This document shows, piece after piece, positions 7,931 to 17,156 of a stretch of 64,000 nt of DNA. Positions within the stretch are counted from its first letter, which is position 1; each line of letters begins with the position of its first letter. Under the pieces are notes generated by a model. It was given only the letters and a program-made list of their open reading frames with translations. It was not told where the DNA came from and searched no databases. Source of the stretch: a virus. A program made the translations under genes and the position numbers. The stretch is taken from positions 1-64,000 of the IMG/VR virus record IMGVR_UViG_3300025096_000008; one strand, given 5' to 3'.

Positions 7931-10741
7931 ATGTCGGCAAAGAAATTCAAGTTCGTATCACCTGGAGTTTTCGTTGATGAAATTGACAACTCACAGTTAC
8001 CAGAAACACCAGAGGGTGTAGGACCAGTAGTTATAGGAAGGACGGAGAAGGGACCAGCAATGGTGCCTGTCCAAGTTAACTCGTTTTCAGACTTCGTTGA
8101 AACATTTGGTAATCCAGTTTTTGGCGGAGGTGTCCCTGATGCCTGGCGCGCCGGACCCAATTCCACTGCTCCGACCTACGCTTCTTATGCCGCCCAGGCA
8201 TACCTCAGAAATCAAAGCCCCCTGACGGTTGTGAGATTGGCAGGCATCGAAGATGCTAACCCAACAGCAGGCGGTGGTGCCGGCTGGGAAACCAACTCAG
8301 AGCCGATGGATTCAGATGAAGTCAATGGCGGTGCTTACGGTCTTTTCTTGGTGGAGTCTGGCTCGGATCTCACGGCTTTGCCGGGCACTGGCTCGCTGGC
8401 AGCAATCTTCTATTGCTCCGAGGGTGTTGTTGAACTTACGGGTACCTTGGCTGACGGAGACACGACTGCCAGCGGCACGGCTGGACTTTTCTTGTCCGAC
8501 GACACTCCTCACCAATACACGGCACAAGTTCGAGATGCTTCAGGTGTAACTGATAAGGTTGTTTTCAACTTCAACGAAAACAGCAAGCTTTACATCCGAA
8601 ATGTCTTCAACACGAACCCAACATTGGTCAATACCTTTGCTGGCGGGAAGAAATATTTCCTCGGAGAAACCTTCGATAGGAATATTGCTGATAAGCTCGC
8701 TAGCGACACAAAATCTTTCGGTGTCATCTTGGGACTCGCTACATCTGAGTTCACAGCGGATATCCAACAGAACTGGCAAGAGATGCCTCTTTCCGATGCC
8801 TCCACTGGATGGTTCTTTTCTCAAGATTTGGGAGACCAATCATTATTCAATGCTTTGGCGAAACAAAAGCTTTTTAAATTTGAGACACTTTCTGGTGGAG
8901 AGTGGGCTCAAGGCAATCTTAAGATCTCAATCACTAGCATCAAAGCTTCCCCTAACGAGGATCAGCCATACGGCACTTTCTCGGTCCAGGTTCGAAAAGC
9001 AACAGATTCCGATGCTAGAGTCTCTCCAGTAGAGACATTTAGTGATGTAAACCTAAATCCAAATTCCCCAGATTTCATTGCTCGTAGAATCGGCGATTCT
9101 TATCGAGTATGGGACAACGACGACAAGAGATATCAGACTTATGGAAACTATACAAATCAGTCTCGATACATCCGGGTTGTACTGGATTCCTCTGTGGAAG
9201 CCGGCACAACCGATCCTAAATTCTTACCATTTGGAGTATATGGACCAACTAGGTACCAAGCCTTTCAAACAGTGAGCGGCTCAACTGACCCGTTCGACAG
9301 CTATGTTGTCGGCGGCAGCAGTATCCCTCGCTCGTTAGCTGCTGGTTTCGAGAAGGTGAATGTGGGAACACTTGCTCTCACCGCTTCTTTCGAATTCCCT
9401 GAGATTCCGACGAAAACAAACAGCAATGATTCATCACTTATAAATCAGAGAGATGTATACTTTGGAGCAACAACGAATGTCGCCAACAGTAGTCGCCTCC
9501 AGCGGGATATTGTAGACTATGTTCGTCGTAAGCCAGGTGATGCTGATAATCTAGGTGTTACTGGTTCACTGAACTACTCCTGGGTATTCACCCTTGACGA
9601 TGTTTCCGGCTCCAATGCCGATGGCGTCTTGGGAACATGGACATCCGGTTCTCGTGTTTCCGGCTCCTCAATCACGGCTCAGGCAGGAAATACTTACGAG
9701 TCAGTTCTCAATGCTGGGTTTAACAAGTTCACGACAATGCTACAAGGTGGCTTTGAGGGTGTTGATGTTCTCGAACGAGAGCCTTTTGCTAATCGACTAT
9801 TGTTAGACGGAACATCGCCATCTAACTATGCCTATGCTTCTATTGAGCGAGCCATAAATACAGTAGCTGACCCTGATGTGGTTCAGTGTAATATGCTCTC
9901 TATGCCTGGTGTTACCAACGAGGCACTCACGGGCAAGCTTCTTGATGTCGCTGAAACCCGAGGCGATGCCTTGGCGATAGTTGACTTGAAGGGTGGCTAT
10001 GAGCCAGAGACAGAAGCTTCAGCGAGCTTGTCTGCTCGACTAGGCTCTGTATCTGAAACGATCTCAAACCTAAATCGAAGAAACATCAACAATAGCTACG
10101 GATGTGCCTACTATCCTTGGGTTCAAATCACCGATACAGTCACCACAGGAGGCTCTCTATGGGTTCCCCCAAGTGTGGCTGTGCTTGGTACCCTAGCGAG
10201 CAGCCAGGCTGCTAGCGAGCTCTGGTTTGCTCCTGCTGGGTTTACCCGAGGCGGCTTGACGGAAGGTAGTGCCGGCATTCCAGTAACGAATGTTCGACAA
10301 CGATTGACTTCGGACAACCGTGACGATCTTTATACGGCAAACATTAATCCGATTGCCCAGTTCCCAGCAGAAGGAATTGTGATTTTTGGACAGAAGACAC
10401 TCCAAGTGACACCTTCTGCCCTAGACAGAATCAATGTTCGACGAATGCTGATTTATGTTAAACGACAAATCTCTTTCATAGCTTCCAGATTGCTTTTTGA
10501 TCAAAATGTTCAATCAACGTGGGGTCGCTTCTTGGGAGAGGTGAACCCATTCTTAGGAAGTGTCAAGACTCGCTTAGGTCTTATGGACTATAAAGTGATT
10601 CTTGATAACACGACGACAACCCCTGACTTGGTTGATAGAAATATTATGTATGCCAAGATATTGTTGAAGCCAGCAAAGGCACTTGAGTTTATTGCTCTTG
10701 ATTTTGTTGTAACAAGATCTGGTGCTTCTTTTGATGACTAA
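7931..10741 (+). CDS. 18: Contractile tail sheath protein (gp18-like)
   Basis: 936 residues, larger than T4 gp18 (659). The N-terminus SPGVFVDEIDNSQLPETP with VVIGRTEKGPAMVPVQVNSF and a NQSPLTVVRLAG block is the standard sheath start. The C-terminal ~200 residues are the conserved sheath core (NINPIAQFPAEGIVIFGQKTL, INVRRMLIYVKRQIS, KVILDNTTTTPDLVD). The middle ~500 residues are variable and probably form protruding domains facing outward, which accounts for the extra length. Sheath contraction drives the tube through the host envelope. This is the clearest evidence that the phage is a myovirus. Confidence 0.96.
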   Translation: MSAKKFKFVSPGVFVDEIDNSQLPETPEGVGPVVIGRTEKGPAMVPVQVNSFSDFVETFGNPVFGGGVPDAWRAGPNSTAPTYASYAAQAYLRNQSPLTVVRLAGIEDANPTAGGGAGWETNSEPMDSDEVNGGAYGLFLVESGSDLTALPGTGSLAAIFYCSEGVVELTGTLADGDTTASGTAGLFLSDDTPHQYTAQVRDASGVTDKVVFNFNENSKLYIRNVFNTNPTLVNTFAGGKKYFLGETFDRNIADKLASDTKSFGVILGLATSEFTADIQQNWQEMPLSDASTGWFFSQDLGDQSLFNALAKQKLFKFETLSGGEWAQGNLKISITSIKASPNEDQPYGTFSVQVRKATDSDARVSPVETFSDVNLNPNSPDFIARRIGDSYRVWDNDDKRYQTYGNYTNQSRYIRVVLDSSVEAGTTDPKFLPFGVYGPTRYQAFQTVSGSTDPFDSYVVGGSSIPRSLAAGFEKVNVGTLALTASFEFPEIPTKTNSNDSSLINQRDVYFGATTNVANSSRLQRDIVDYVRRKPGDADNLGVTGSLNYSWVFTLDDVSGSNADGVLGTWTSGSRVSGSSITAQAGNTYESVLNAGFNKFTTMLQGGFEGVDVLEREPFANRLLLDGTSPSNYAYASIERAINTVADPDVVQCNMLSMPGVTNEALTGKLLDVAETRGDALAIVDLKGGYEPETEASASLSARLGSVSETISNLNRRNINNSYGCAYYPWVQITDTVTTGGSLWVPPSVAVLGTLASSQAASELWFAPAGFTRGGLTEGSAGIPVTNVRQRLTSDNRDDLYTANINPIAQFPAEGIVIFGQKTLQVTPSALDRINVRRMLIYVKRQISFIASRLLFDQNVQSTWGRFLGEVNPFLGSVKTRLGLMDYKVILDNTTTTPDLVDRNIMYAKILLKPAKALEFIALDFVVTRSGASFDD

Positions 10742-10754
10742 AAAACAAAGAAAT

Positions 10755-10764
10755 AACTACTTAT
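10755..10764 (+). promoter_or_regulatory. Candidate late promoter (AACTACTTAT) before tail tube
   Basis: Exact box 26 bases before the tube ATG, upstream of the ribosome site GACGAGGAG. Confidence 0.6.
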
Positions 10765-10790
10765 TTTATAAGACGAGGAGAAAATAAATT

Positions 10791-11345
10791 ATGCCATTCT
10801 GGAGTGACGCAACAATAGCAGACCCTAAGAGACAGCACCGCTGGCTCATCAACATCGGTGCACCCGAGCTCAGCAGTTTCATCACATATGTGTGTAAGTC
10901 TGTAGCGAAACCGAAAGTAACAGTGGCAGAAACGGAGCATAAATTTATTAACCACACCTTCTACTATCCAGGTGGAGTCACTTATGAGCCCATTACGATA
11001 ACACTGGTAGATCCGGCGAACCCTCACTCCTCACAGGCACTTTACGATCTTCTACAGGTATCTGGTTATACACTCCCAGGGAATATCACTCAAGTGAGCC
11101 CAGGCGAGAAAGATATGTCCACGATCAGTAAGAGGCAAGCCATTGGAGCCCTGAGAAGCTGCTATATAAGTCAGCTTGACGGAGACGGCAACGAGATTGA
11201 AAAGCTTACCTTAGAGAATGCTTGGATCAAGAGTGTTGACTTCGGCGGAGATTTGAACTATGAGAACGAAGGGCTTGTTGAGCTTTCTCTTGAGCTTCGC
11301 TTTGATTCCTTTGATCTACAAACTTTCGGTCCATTCGCCTCATAA
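10791..11345 (+). CDS. 19: Tail tube protein (gp19-like)
   Basis: 184 residues, close to T4 gp19 (163). It begins with a DPKRQHRWLINIG strand typical of tube monomers and has the pattern HTFYYPGGVTYEPITITLVD and a C-terminal NAWIKSVDFGGDLNYENEGLVELSLELRFD, as in gp19/Hcp-type tubes. It forms the hexameric rings inside the sheath. It sits immediately after the sheath gene, as in T4. Confidence 0.92.
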   Translation: MPFWSDATIADPKRQHRWLINIGAPELSSFITYVCKSVAKPKVTVAETEHKFINHTFYYPGGVTYEPITITLVDPANPHSSQALYDLLQVSGYTLPGNITQVSPGEKDMSTISKRQAIGALRSCYISQLDGDGNEIEKLTLENAWIKSVDFGGDLNYENEGLVELSLELRFDSFDLQTFGPFAS

Positions 11346-11359
11346 AAACAAAATAATAC

Positions 11360-11388
11360 TTAACTTTGCTAGTTAGATGTGATATAAT
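11360..11388 (+). promoter_or_regulatory. Sigma70-like promoter overlapping an inverted repeat
   Basis: TTAACT (11360-11365), a 17-base spacer, then TATAAT (11383-11388) with a TGA extended -10. It is the only good sigma70-type promoter inside the structural block and lies before the gp26-like gene. Confidence 0.55.
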
Positions 11389-11413
11389 AATTCTACCCTA
11401 TGTCACATCTAAC
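11372..11413. repeat. Perfect 11-bp inverted repeat flanking the promoter -10
   Basis: GTTAGATGTGA (11372-11382) and TCACATCTAAC (11403-11413) are exact reverse complements 20 bases apart, enclosing the TATAAT and likely start site. No T-run follows, so a regulator-binding site or 5' mRNA hairpin is more likely than a terminator. Confidence 0.75.
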
Positions 11414-11427
11414 AATACGAGGTATAA

Positions 11428-12312
11428 ATGACAAAGCGAAATAACGAGGAGAGACTCGGATTACCTTCGACGGGCGCGAAGGGATCTACGTCTGATCCTC
11501 CTCCACCAGGGTCCGATAATGGCGGACTATCTTTTGTGGCGCCCACTGAACTAGTAGACCTGCCTTCTCAGGGAAGGTTCTACCCCGAAGGTCACCCCCT
11601 TCACAATCAAGAGTCAATTGAGATTCGAGAGATGACAGCCAAAGAAGAAGATATCCTTACTTCTAAATCTCTAATACAAAAAGGTGTCGTATTCGACAAG
11701 CTTTTACAAAACCTTATTGTCAACTCCATGATTGGACCACAGCAACTTCTAGTCGGCGATAAGAATGCTCTTCTGATTGCCGCCCGACGAAGCGGCTATG
11801 GTGAGATGTACGAAACATCCGTGGACTGTCCATCTTGTGGAACCAAACAAGATATATCTTTTGATCTTACAGGTGCGACTGTCAAGGGACCACCCTCTCT
11901 CGAAGCATGTTCCGAAGCTGTGGATGCCCCAATCATCCAGACTGATAGTGGCACTTTTTTAGCTAGGCTTCCAAAGTCAGATCTTGATGTGGAACTGAAA
12001 TTAATTACAGGTGCCGACGAAAGAAAGCTGTCGGCAACACTTGAGATGAGAAAAAAGAAAAAGCTTTCAGAGAATATACTCACTGAGCATCTGAGGCTTT
12101 GTGTTGTTTCGGTGGCAGGTACGGAAAATAGGCAAGAGATAGAGAAGTTTATCGGTGTTATGCCGGCTAAAGATTCTAGATTCATTAGAAAGGTTATGGC
12201 AGAAATCACTCCAAATATTGATTTGACGCAAGAGTTCGTTTGCGAGGAGTGCTATCACGAGCAGGACTTGGAGGTTCCTATTAATGCCACGTTTTTTTGG
12301 CCTGACCAGTGA
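11428..12312 (+). CDS. 26: Baseplate protein of the T4 gp26 type, with zinc-binding cysteines
   Basis: 294 residues. After a ~35-residue disordered start comes the family hallmark PTELVDLPSQGRFYP, then EIREMTAKEEDILTS, LLQNLIVNSMI and LVGDKNALLIAARRSGYG. This pattern belongs to the T4 baseplate family (gp26 and relatives) present in many myoviruses. Two CxxC pairs (VDCPSCGTK near 135 and FVCEECYHE near 275) can bind zinc. The gene overlaps or abuts a small conserved ORF downstream. The exact counterpart among T4 hub genes is uncertain. Confidence 0.75.
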   Translation: MTKRNNEERLGLPSTGAKGSTSDPPPPGSDNGGLSFVAPTELVDLPSQGRFYPEGHPLHNQESIEIREMTAKEEDILTSKSLIQKGVVFDKLLQNLIVNSMIGPQQLLVGDKNALLIAARRSGYGEMYETSVDCPSCGTKQDISFDLTGATVKGPPSLEACSEAVDAPIIQTDSGTFLARLPKSDLDVELKLITGADERKLSATLEMRKKKKLSENILTEHLRLCVVSVAGTENRQEIEKFIGVMPAKDSRFIRKVMAEITPNIDLTQEFVCEECYHEQDLEVPINATFFWPDQ

Positions 12313-12316
12313 TTAC

Positions 12317-12472
12317 ATGGAGATGGTATATGAACAGTTCTTTGTTCTAAAATACCACGGAGGATGGAGTCTTATTGAGGCTTATAATTTGCCGATACAG
12401 TTGAGAAACTGGTTTGTTGAGAGACTAGCAAAGCAAATAAAGGAAGAGTCAGATTCCATCAAGAAGAAATAA
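12317..12472 (+). CDS. Small conserved protein after the gp26-like gene (hub assembly factor candidate)
   Basis: About 51 residues: MEMVYEQFFVLKYHGGWSL followed by an amphipathic helix (YNLPIQLRNWFVERLAKQIKEE) and a Lys tail. A longer start at 12284 lies inside the gp26-like gene. ATG 12317 is just after its stop at 12312 and is preferred. A terminator overlaps the stop. Small proteins in this position may be assembly chaperones (compare T4 gp51, or tail assembly chaperones before tape-measure genes), but I have no sequence proof. Confidence 0.6.
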   Translation: MEMVYEQFFVLKYHGGWSLIEAYNLPIQLRNWFVERLAKQIKEESDSIKKK

Positions 12473-12494
12473 GGCATCCTAGGGTGCCTTTTTT
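12472..12494 (+). terminator. Terminator after the gp26-like pair
   Basis: A 7-bp stem AGGCATC / GGTGCCT with a CTAG loop, followed by six T. Confidence 0.85.
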
Positions 12495-12504
12495 CATGCT
12501 AAAA

Positions 12505-12514
12505 AACTACTTAT
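12505..12514 (+). promoter_or_regulatory. Candidate late promoter (AACTACTTAT)
   Basis: Exact box directly 3' of the terminator. The ribosome site GTGGAGG (12516-12522) begins two bases later, so a transcript starting ~6 bases after the box would have an extremely short leader. Confidence 0.5.
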
Positions 12515-12530
12515 TGTGGAGGTTTCCCTT

Positions 12531-12884
12531 ATGGAGAGCAAGAAAATTAATGAAAACGAAGAAATGGTGCCGACAGTTATTGACTTCACTAAGATGAGGG
12601 ACGACGACGGGCAAATAAACGAGTCTTGGATTCTCACATTCGGGGCGACAATGAGATGGCTGATGCCGTCCTTGTTCAGGGGGGGAGCCACGCCAATGAG
12701 TATTCGTGGTTCGAGGGGCGAGATTAGCAATTTTGCAAATGTCCTATCAAAGGAAAAGAAATATTTACAATCCTGGAAAAGTAATGGATTGAGCAGCCCA
12801 GCGACGTATCGAAACAAGAGCAAGCTTAATTCGGCTGTAAAGAAGTTCGAAAGAGTTACCGGACTTAAATGGCCATTCAAATAA
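12531..12884 (+). CDS. Conserved structural-region protein of unknown function
   Basis: 117 residues. ATG 12531 is chosen over GTG 12516 because the GTGGAGG there serves as its ribosome site. It contains WILTFGATMRWLMPSLFRGG, then SIRGSRGEISNFANVLSKEKKYLQSW and a C-terminal LNSAVKKFERVTGLKWPFK. The long basic helical segment and position before the tape measure suggest a tail-assembly or virion role. No named family recognised. Confidence 0.75.
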   Translation: MESKKINENEEMVPTVIDFTKMRDDDGQINESWILTFGATMRWLMPSLFRGGATPMSIRGSRGEISNFANVLSKEKKYLQSWKSNGLSSPATYRNKSKLNSAVKKFERVTGLKWPFK

Positions 12885-12916
12885 TAAATATCTAGAACAA
12901 GGACACCCAGAGATAG

Positions 12917-15784
12917 ATGACGACACAAGAAGACAAGACCCTGGACCATTTGGTTGAACAGAAGGAACGCCTTGCAAAAGTTGCTAAGGAACAAAACGAA
13001 GCTCTCGACGAGGAGCTAACGTTAAAAAAACAGCTTTTGTCCGTGGGGCAGTCACTTCTTGGCACTGCTAATGATAGGCTGGAAGCGGCATCTAATCGAA
13101 AGAAGCAAGTCCTCGAAGTACAGCAGGCTGAGCAAGAAGCCCGAGAAGCGGAAGTTGAGCATCTGGAAAAAGCCGCCGAAGCCGCAGCCCGCAATAATAA
13201 TCTTACTGAAGAAGAACTTAGAACACAACAAGCGAACCTTGCGGCTGCTCGGGAAGCATACGAGATATCCAAAAAGAAAGGAGTAACACTTAAAGAGCAG
13301 CTAACATCACTCGCAGCACAGAAAGGAGTGGTAGATTCTTCCACCAAAGCCTTCGACTCCATTGCTACAAGCATGGGGATTTCAAGATCCCATGCCGGAG
13401 ATATGGCTAAGAATATGGTATCTTCCTATATCACGGCTGTTAAGACAGAAGGAATTTTTTGGGGCACCGTCAAGTCAGTGGCAAGCTTGGCTAGTGCATT
13501 CTGGGATGTGTTCAGCCCAGTGAGCCTGATCTCCTCCGCAATGTCTGCTATATGGACTGCCAGTTGGGAGTTCCTAATAGAAAGCTCTCAGGCTCTTTCG
13601 AATTTTAGTGCTGCAGCCGGCGATGCCGGATCGATGGCAAAAGATGTCGGGGCAGCAATGAGCCTAGGCACTGGTGTTAATATAGAGCAGGCAGCTCAGG
13701 CAGCATCGGGATTAGCCGCTAGCTGGAGAGGCTTCTCGGGAGCATCTAGTGCCGCGAGAACCTCCATGATAAGAACTGCTGCCGAGCTTAATGTGCTTGG
13801 TATCAGTGCCGAATCAACAGGCGAAGCCATAGAGCTTCTCACAAGGACAATGGGTGTCTCTACTAAACAAGCAGAGAAGACGCTGAAGGGTATGGCATCA
13901 GCAGCTTCATCGCTTGGTACTACCCCCGCCAAGCTACAATCTGATCTTGCCTCTGTTCAGGGGAGCTTGTCTCTCTATGGCGATAGGATGATAGATGAGT
14001 TTTACGATCTTGCTGGGGCAGCAAAGGCTGCTGGATTGGAGATGTCAGACTTGACAGCTCTTGGAGAATCGTTTGATTCGTTTGATGATGCTTCATCCAA
14101 GACAGGAAACTTGAATGCTCTATTGGGCGGACCATTTCTTGACAGCATGGAGATGATGAGATTACAAGCAGAGGAAGGTCCGGATGCTGTTGCTTATGCT
14201 CTCAAGGATGCTTTTGCTGCAGCAGGTAAGTCTTACAAAGACATGAACTACATGGAAAAGAAATCCTATGCCGACTCGATAGGAATGAGTGCTGATAAGT
14301 TTGGTAAGCTAATGTCGATGTCGAAGAGCGAGGCTAAAGCAGAAGCCAAAAAAGCAAAGCAGGAGGCAGCTTCTCAAAAGAGATATAAGAAGATGCTTCG
14401 CTCCACGGTAAGTTTAGGAATGCAGATAAAGAACTTCTTCCAATCTGTATTCGCGAACAAGAAAGTGGTGGGAGCTATAAGAAGGCTCATGGGCATCCTC
14501 ATAGGTCCGAAATCCCAGAAAGGTCTGAAGGAAATAACGAAGGCACTTGGCGATAAAATGGCAGCAGCCATAGAAGTAGTTACAATTGTGGCAGAACGAC
14601 TCGTGAAGTGGTTCTCAAAGCTAACGGATGGCTGGGGCGATGTCGGCATGATGACAGATGAGAATGGCAATCTCATGAAGGATTGGGGAACAAAGGTGGA
14701 GGAAGTCATGGACTCCATGGAGGAGGCGATGGAGGGCTGGGGAACAAGGGTGGAGGAAGTCATGGACTCCATCGGACCCTCGCTGGATAGGTTCGGAAAG
14801 TGGCTGGAGGAGACACTCGAAAAAGTTGGAGAGGGCGAATCTTTTTGGGACCAAGTGTGGGAAGGGATGGGTTTTACTTTCGCCAACTTTTGGGATTCTA
14901 TTGGGCAATACATGGTCGGCGGCTATTTGGCCATCAAGGCCATCGGTGTGCTCTTTGCTTGGCTCGGAGATAAAGTTATGGCTACTTTTGCCAAGGGCTT
15001 TAGAAAGTCATCTGTCGGAATAGGAAAAGGATTCATCACTCTAGCTCGTGCAATTTCCAGATCCATAACCATTATAGGTAGGGCGTTTATGAGCCCAACA
15101 GGCATGTTTTTCACAGGCTCACTGGCGATAATTCTAGGTACACTGGGATATTCGCTGAAGCAACTGGCAGCAGCATTCCAAGGGTTCGGCGAGATGATGA
15201 CGGGCATCGGGAAAGCTTTCGATGCCATCGGAGGCTTTATAACACACCTCATTAAGATAACAACCGATGGCTTGTCAGTCAGAATGCTTAAATTTATGTA
15301 TGACTTTTCAAAAGCCCTCGATGTGATGGGCATGTCTATGAGGGCAATTCCGGGAGTCCAATCGAACTATATCGTCCAGCTCATAAAAGCCTTTCAGGCT
15401 AATGGTCCTGGTGCTGCTTCGGCAATGGATAAGTTTGCCGAAGCGGTAGAGAGGCTGGTTGCTGCTTTACAGAAGCTTTCAACCAGCAAGATATATGCCT
15501 TCGGGTGGAACATGACTCAAGCATTCGAAGCGACAGCAAAAGTAACACCACAGAGTGCCAAAGCGGCTGCTAAAGTTATCGACAAGGCAAAAGAGTATCA
15601 AAAAGAAGTGGTAAAAAACAAAGACAATGTTGATGCTCTTGCTGAGCTTCTGAAAGCCACAGGAGCAGCTCAGCCAGCAGGCGGACCTGGCGGCGAAACA
15701 GTTATTAGGCTTGAGCTCGGCGGCAAAGTTATGAGTGAATACATCTGGAACTCAGTCAATGGCGACATCAACCGCCGCCGATAG
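12917..15784 (+). CDS. Tail tape measure protein
   Basis: 955 residues. Residues 1-140 are a charged coiled coil. Residues ~220-470 are Ala/Ser/Gly-rich helical repeats (AAAGDAGSMAKDVGAAMSLG, AAQAASGLAASW) typical of tape measures. Hydrophobic stretches near 670-700 (YMVGGYLAIKAIGVLFAWLG) and 735-755 (MFFTGSLAIILGTLGYSL) could insert in the membrane during DNA ejection. Tape measures set tail length and fill the tube, and T4's counterpart gp29 is 590 residues. A 54-base in-frame duplication lies at 14684-14772. Confidence 0.88.
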   Translation: MTTQEDKTLDHLVEQKERLAKVAKEQNEALDEELTLKKQLLSVGQSLLGTANDRLEAASNRKKQVLEVQQAEQEAREAEVEHLEKAAEAAARNNNLTEEELRTQQANLAAAREAYEISKKKGVTLKEQLTSLAAQKGVVDSSTKAFDSIATSMGISRSHAGDMAKNMVSSYITAVKTEGIFWGTVKSVASLASAFWDVFSPVSLISSAMSAIWTASWEFLIESSQALSNFSAAAGDAGSMAKDVGAAMSLGTGVNIEQAAQAASGLAASWRGFSGASSAARTSMIRTAAELNVLGISAESTGEAIELLTRTMGVSTKQAEKTLKGMASAASSLGTTPAKLQSDLASVQGSLSLYGDRMIDEFYDLAGAAKAAGLEMSDLTALGESFDSFDDASSKTGNLNALLGGPFLDSMEMMRLQAEEGPDAVAYALKDAFAAAGKSYKDMNYMEKKSYADSIGMSADKFGKLMSMSKSEAKAEAKKAKQEAASQKRYKKMLRSTVSLGMQIKNFFQSVFANKKVVGAIRRLMGILIGPKSQKGLKEITKALGDKMAAAIEVVTIVAERLVKWFSKLTDGWGDVGMMTDENGNLMKDWGTKVEEVMDSMEEAMEGWGTRVEEVMDSIGPSLDRFGKWLEETLEKVGEGESFWDQVWEGMGFTFANFWDSIGQYMVGGYLAIKAIGVLFAWLGDKVMATFAKGFRKSSVGIGKGFITLARAISRSITIIGRAFMSPTGMFFTGSLAIILGTLGYSLKQLAAAFQGFGEMMTGIGKAFDAIGGFITHLIKITTDGLSVRMLKFMYDFSKALDVMGMSMRAIPGVQSNYIVQLIKAFQANGPGAASAMDKFAEAVERLVAALQKLSTSKIYAFGWNMTQAFEATAKVTPQSAKAAAKVIDKAKEYQKEVVKNKDNVDALAELLKATGAAQPAGGPGGETVIRLELGGKVMSEYIWNSVNGDINRRR
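14684..14772 (+). repeat. Direct repeat inside the tape measure gene
   Basis: Two 35-base copies (14684-14718 and 14738-14772, one mismatch) offset by 54 bases encode WGT(K/R)VEEVMDSM/I twice. An in-frame change in copy number would alter protein length by 18 residues. Confidence 0.85.
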
Positions 15785-15809
15785 AGATCACGATAAAAAA
15801 GCTCCACCT

Positions 15810-15819
15810 TCCTATTTAT
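15810..15819 (+). promoter_or_regulatory. Candidate late promoter (TCCTATTTAT)
   Basis: Variant box 19 bases before the tube-cap ATG and directly upstream of the ribosome site AGAGGAG. Confidence 0.45.
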
Positions 15820-15838
15820 AATAGAGGAGAAAATCACT

Positions 15839-16786
15839 ATGGAAGACGATTTAGATCTGGATGGGTTGATTGCTGGTCATGATCGAGCCCTGGGCGAAGA
15901 CCCTAACCTGGCGAAGGCTCTATCTTATGGCAATGCCGCCCCAGATGCTCAAGGGAGTCAGTTCTACAATGATCCGACAACAGAGGGCGCCGTCAGGCGA
16001 GGACACTTCATTGAGATATATCACATCATTTCCAAGACATCCCTTTACTTCAAAGCCTTTCTGACAGACTTCAGCGATAACTTCAATGTTAGTCACAACA
16101 AAGAGAAGGTCTTTGGTAGGACTGACCCTGTTATCACATACCAGAATACAGAGAGGATAATCAATGTGGCTTTTTCTGTCGTCGCCTCCAACCTCCAAGA
16201 AGCGAGAGCAAATATGGATAAGGCAAACCGATTCGCATCCATGATGTACCCGGCTTACGATGGAGACAATTTAAAAGCTGGACCAATGTTCAGAGTTAAG
16301 CTAGGGAACCTGATCTGTAAGCAAGGGCTGACTGAGGGTGAAGGCATGGCACTAGCCGAAACTGCTGGACTTACTTGTACTATAGGCGGCTTCAAATATA
16401 ATCCGAGCTTAGATGAGGGATTTTTCGATCCCGAGCCCGGCATACTTTATCCCCAGGCTATAACGATAGATCTTGAACTTTCCGTTATTCATGAGCAAAA
16501 ATTAGGATACGGACCCGATGGCACTCGCCGGGAACCTGGACGATACCCATATGGTGGCGAGAGAGCACCCCACCCGCCTGCCATACCCCCGCCAGATCCA
16601 AGCACTTTGAAGCCATTCGAATCGAAGCAACAGATCATTAGGGAGACCAGTATCTCAACCGAGCTCAAACTACAGAAAGATCTCATGAGAGCCCGCTATG
16701 AAGTTCAGAAAGCCAAAATGCTCTCTCCCGTTAGGAAGCTCGGCAAACTATTTGGGACAGTACATAGAACTGGCGGTGATAGCTAA
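15839..16786 (+). CDS. Baseplate tail-tube cap/initiator-like protein (gp48/gp54 type)
   Basis: 315 residues. The core pattern (GHFIEIYHIISKTSLYFKAFL, FSDNFNVSHNKEKVFGRTDP, ERIINVAFSVVASNLQEARAN, ending AITIDLELSVIHEQKLG) resembles the tube-like fold of proteins that nucleate the tail tube on the baseplate; T4 gp54 is 320 residues. The C-terminal ~90 residues are Pro-rich then helical and basic. Position between tape measure and the gp53-like gene supports a baseplate role. Whether it is the gp48 or gp54 equivalent cannot be decided by eye. Confidence 0.6.
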   Translation: MEDDLDLDGLIAGHDRALGEDPNLAKALSYGNAAPDAQGSQFYNDPTTEGAVRRGHFIEIYHIISKTSLYFKAFLTDFSDNFNVSHNKEKVFGRTDPVITYQNTERIINVAFSVVASNLQEARANMDKANRFASMMYPAYDGDNLKAGPMFRVKLGNLICKQGLTEGEGMALAETAGLTCTIGGFKYNPSLDEGFFDPEPGILYPQAITIDLELSVIHEQKLGYGPDGTRREPGRYPYGGERAPHPPAIPPPDPSTLKPFESKQQIIRETSISTELKLQKDLMRARYEVQKAKMLSPVRKLGKLFGTVHRTGGDS

Positions 16787-16808
16787 ATAAAGAAAATGGA
16801 GTTGACAA

Positions 16809-17156
16809 ATGGTATCCAGATATGATAATATGAAAATCTCTAGGAATAATTCCGAGAGAGATAAGAAGTTGAGAGAGAAGAGAGGAATAAGAACTATGAG
16901 ACAGTTCGGAACTCCTAGCATCAGTTACCCCACAGAAGAAGAGCAAGCTTTCTTGGAGAGCACTACTGTTGTTTGGAAAGTGGGAGATAGGCTTTATAAG
17001 TTGGCTAACACATTCTACGGAGATCCCACCCTGTGGTGGCTCATAGCCTGGTACAACCAAGCTCCCACCGAATCCCACATTACTGTCGGGGACACCATCG
17101 AAGTGCCTCAGCCGCTCGATAGGGCACTCTCAATCTATATGAGGAGATCAGCATAA
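16809..17156 (+). CDS. 53: LysM-like baseplate protein (gp53-like wedge candidate)
   Basis: 115 residues with a LysM-type core near 58-105: VGDRLYKLANTFYGDPTLWWLIAWYN, then ITVGDTIEVPQPL. Phages of many kinds use such a domain in a baseplate protein (T4 gp53, P2 gpX). GGAG at 16798 supports ATG 16809. A promoter-like TTGACA with GATAAT 16 bases later overlaps this start (16802-16829), so ATG 16896 (MRQFGTPSISYP) is an alternative. The stop overlaps the next gene's start region. Confidence 0.7.
   Translation: MVSRYDNMKISRNNSERDKKLREKRGIRTMRQFGTPSISYPTEEEQAFLESTTVVWKVGDRLYKLANTFYGDPTLWWLIAWYNQAPTESHITVGDTIEVPQPLDRALSIYMRRSA

Noticed and set aside
16802-16829. TTGACA with GATAAT 16 bases later at the gp53-like start
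   Set aside because: Overlaps the best ribosome site and start codon; kept only as a note for an alternative downstream start.
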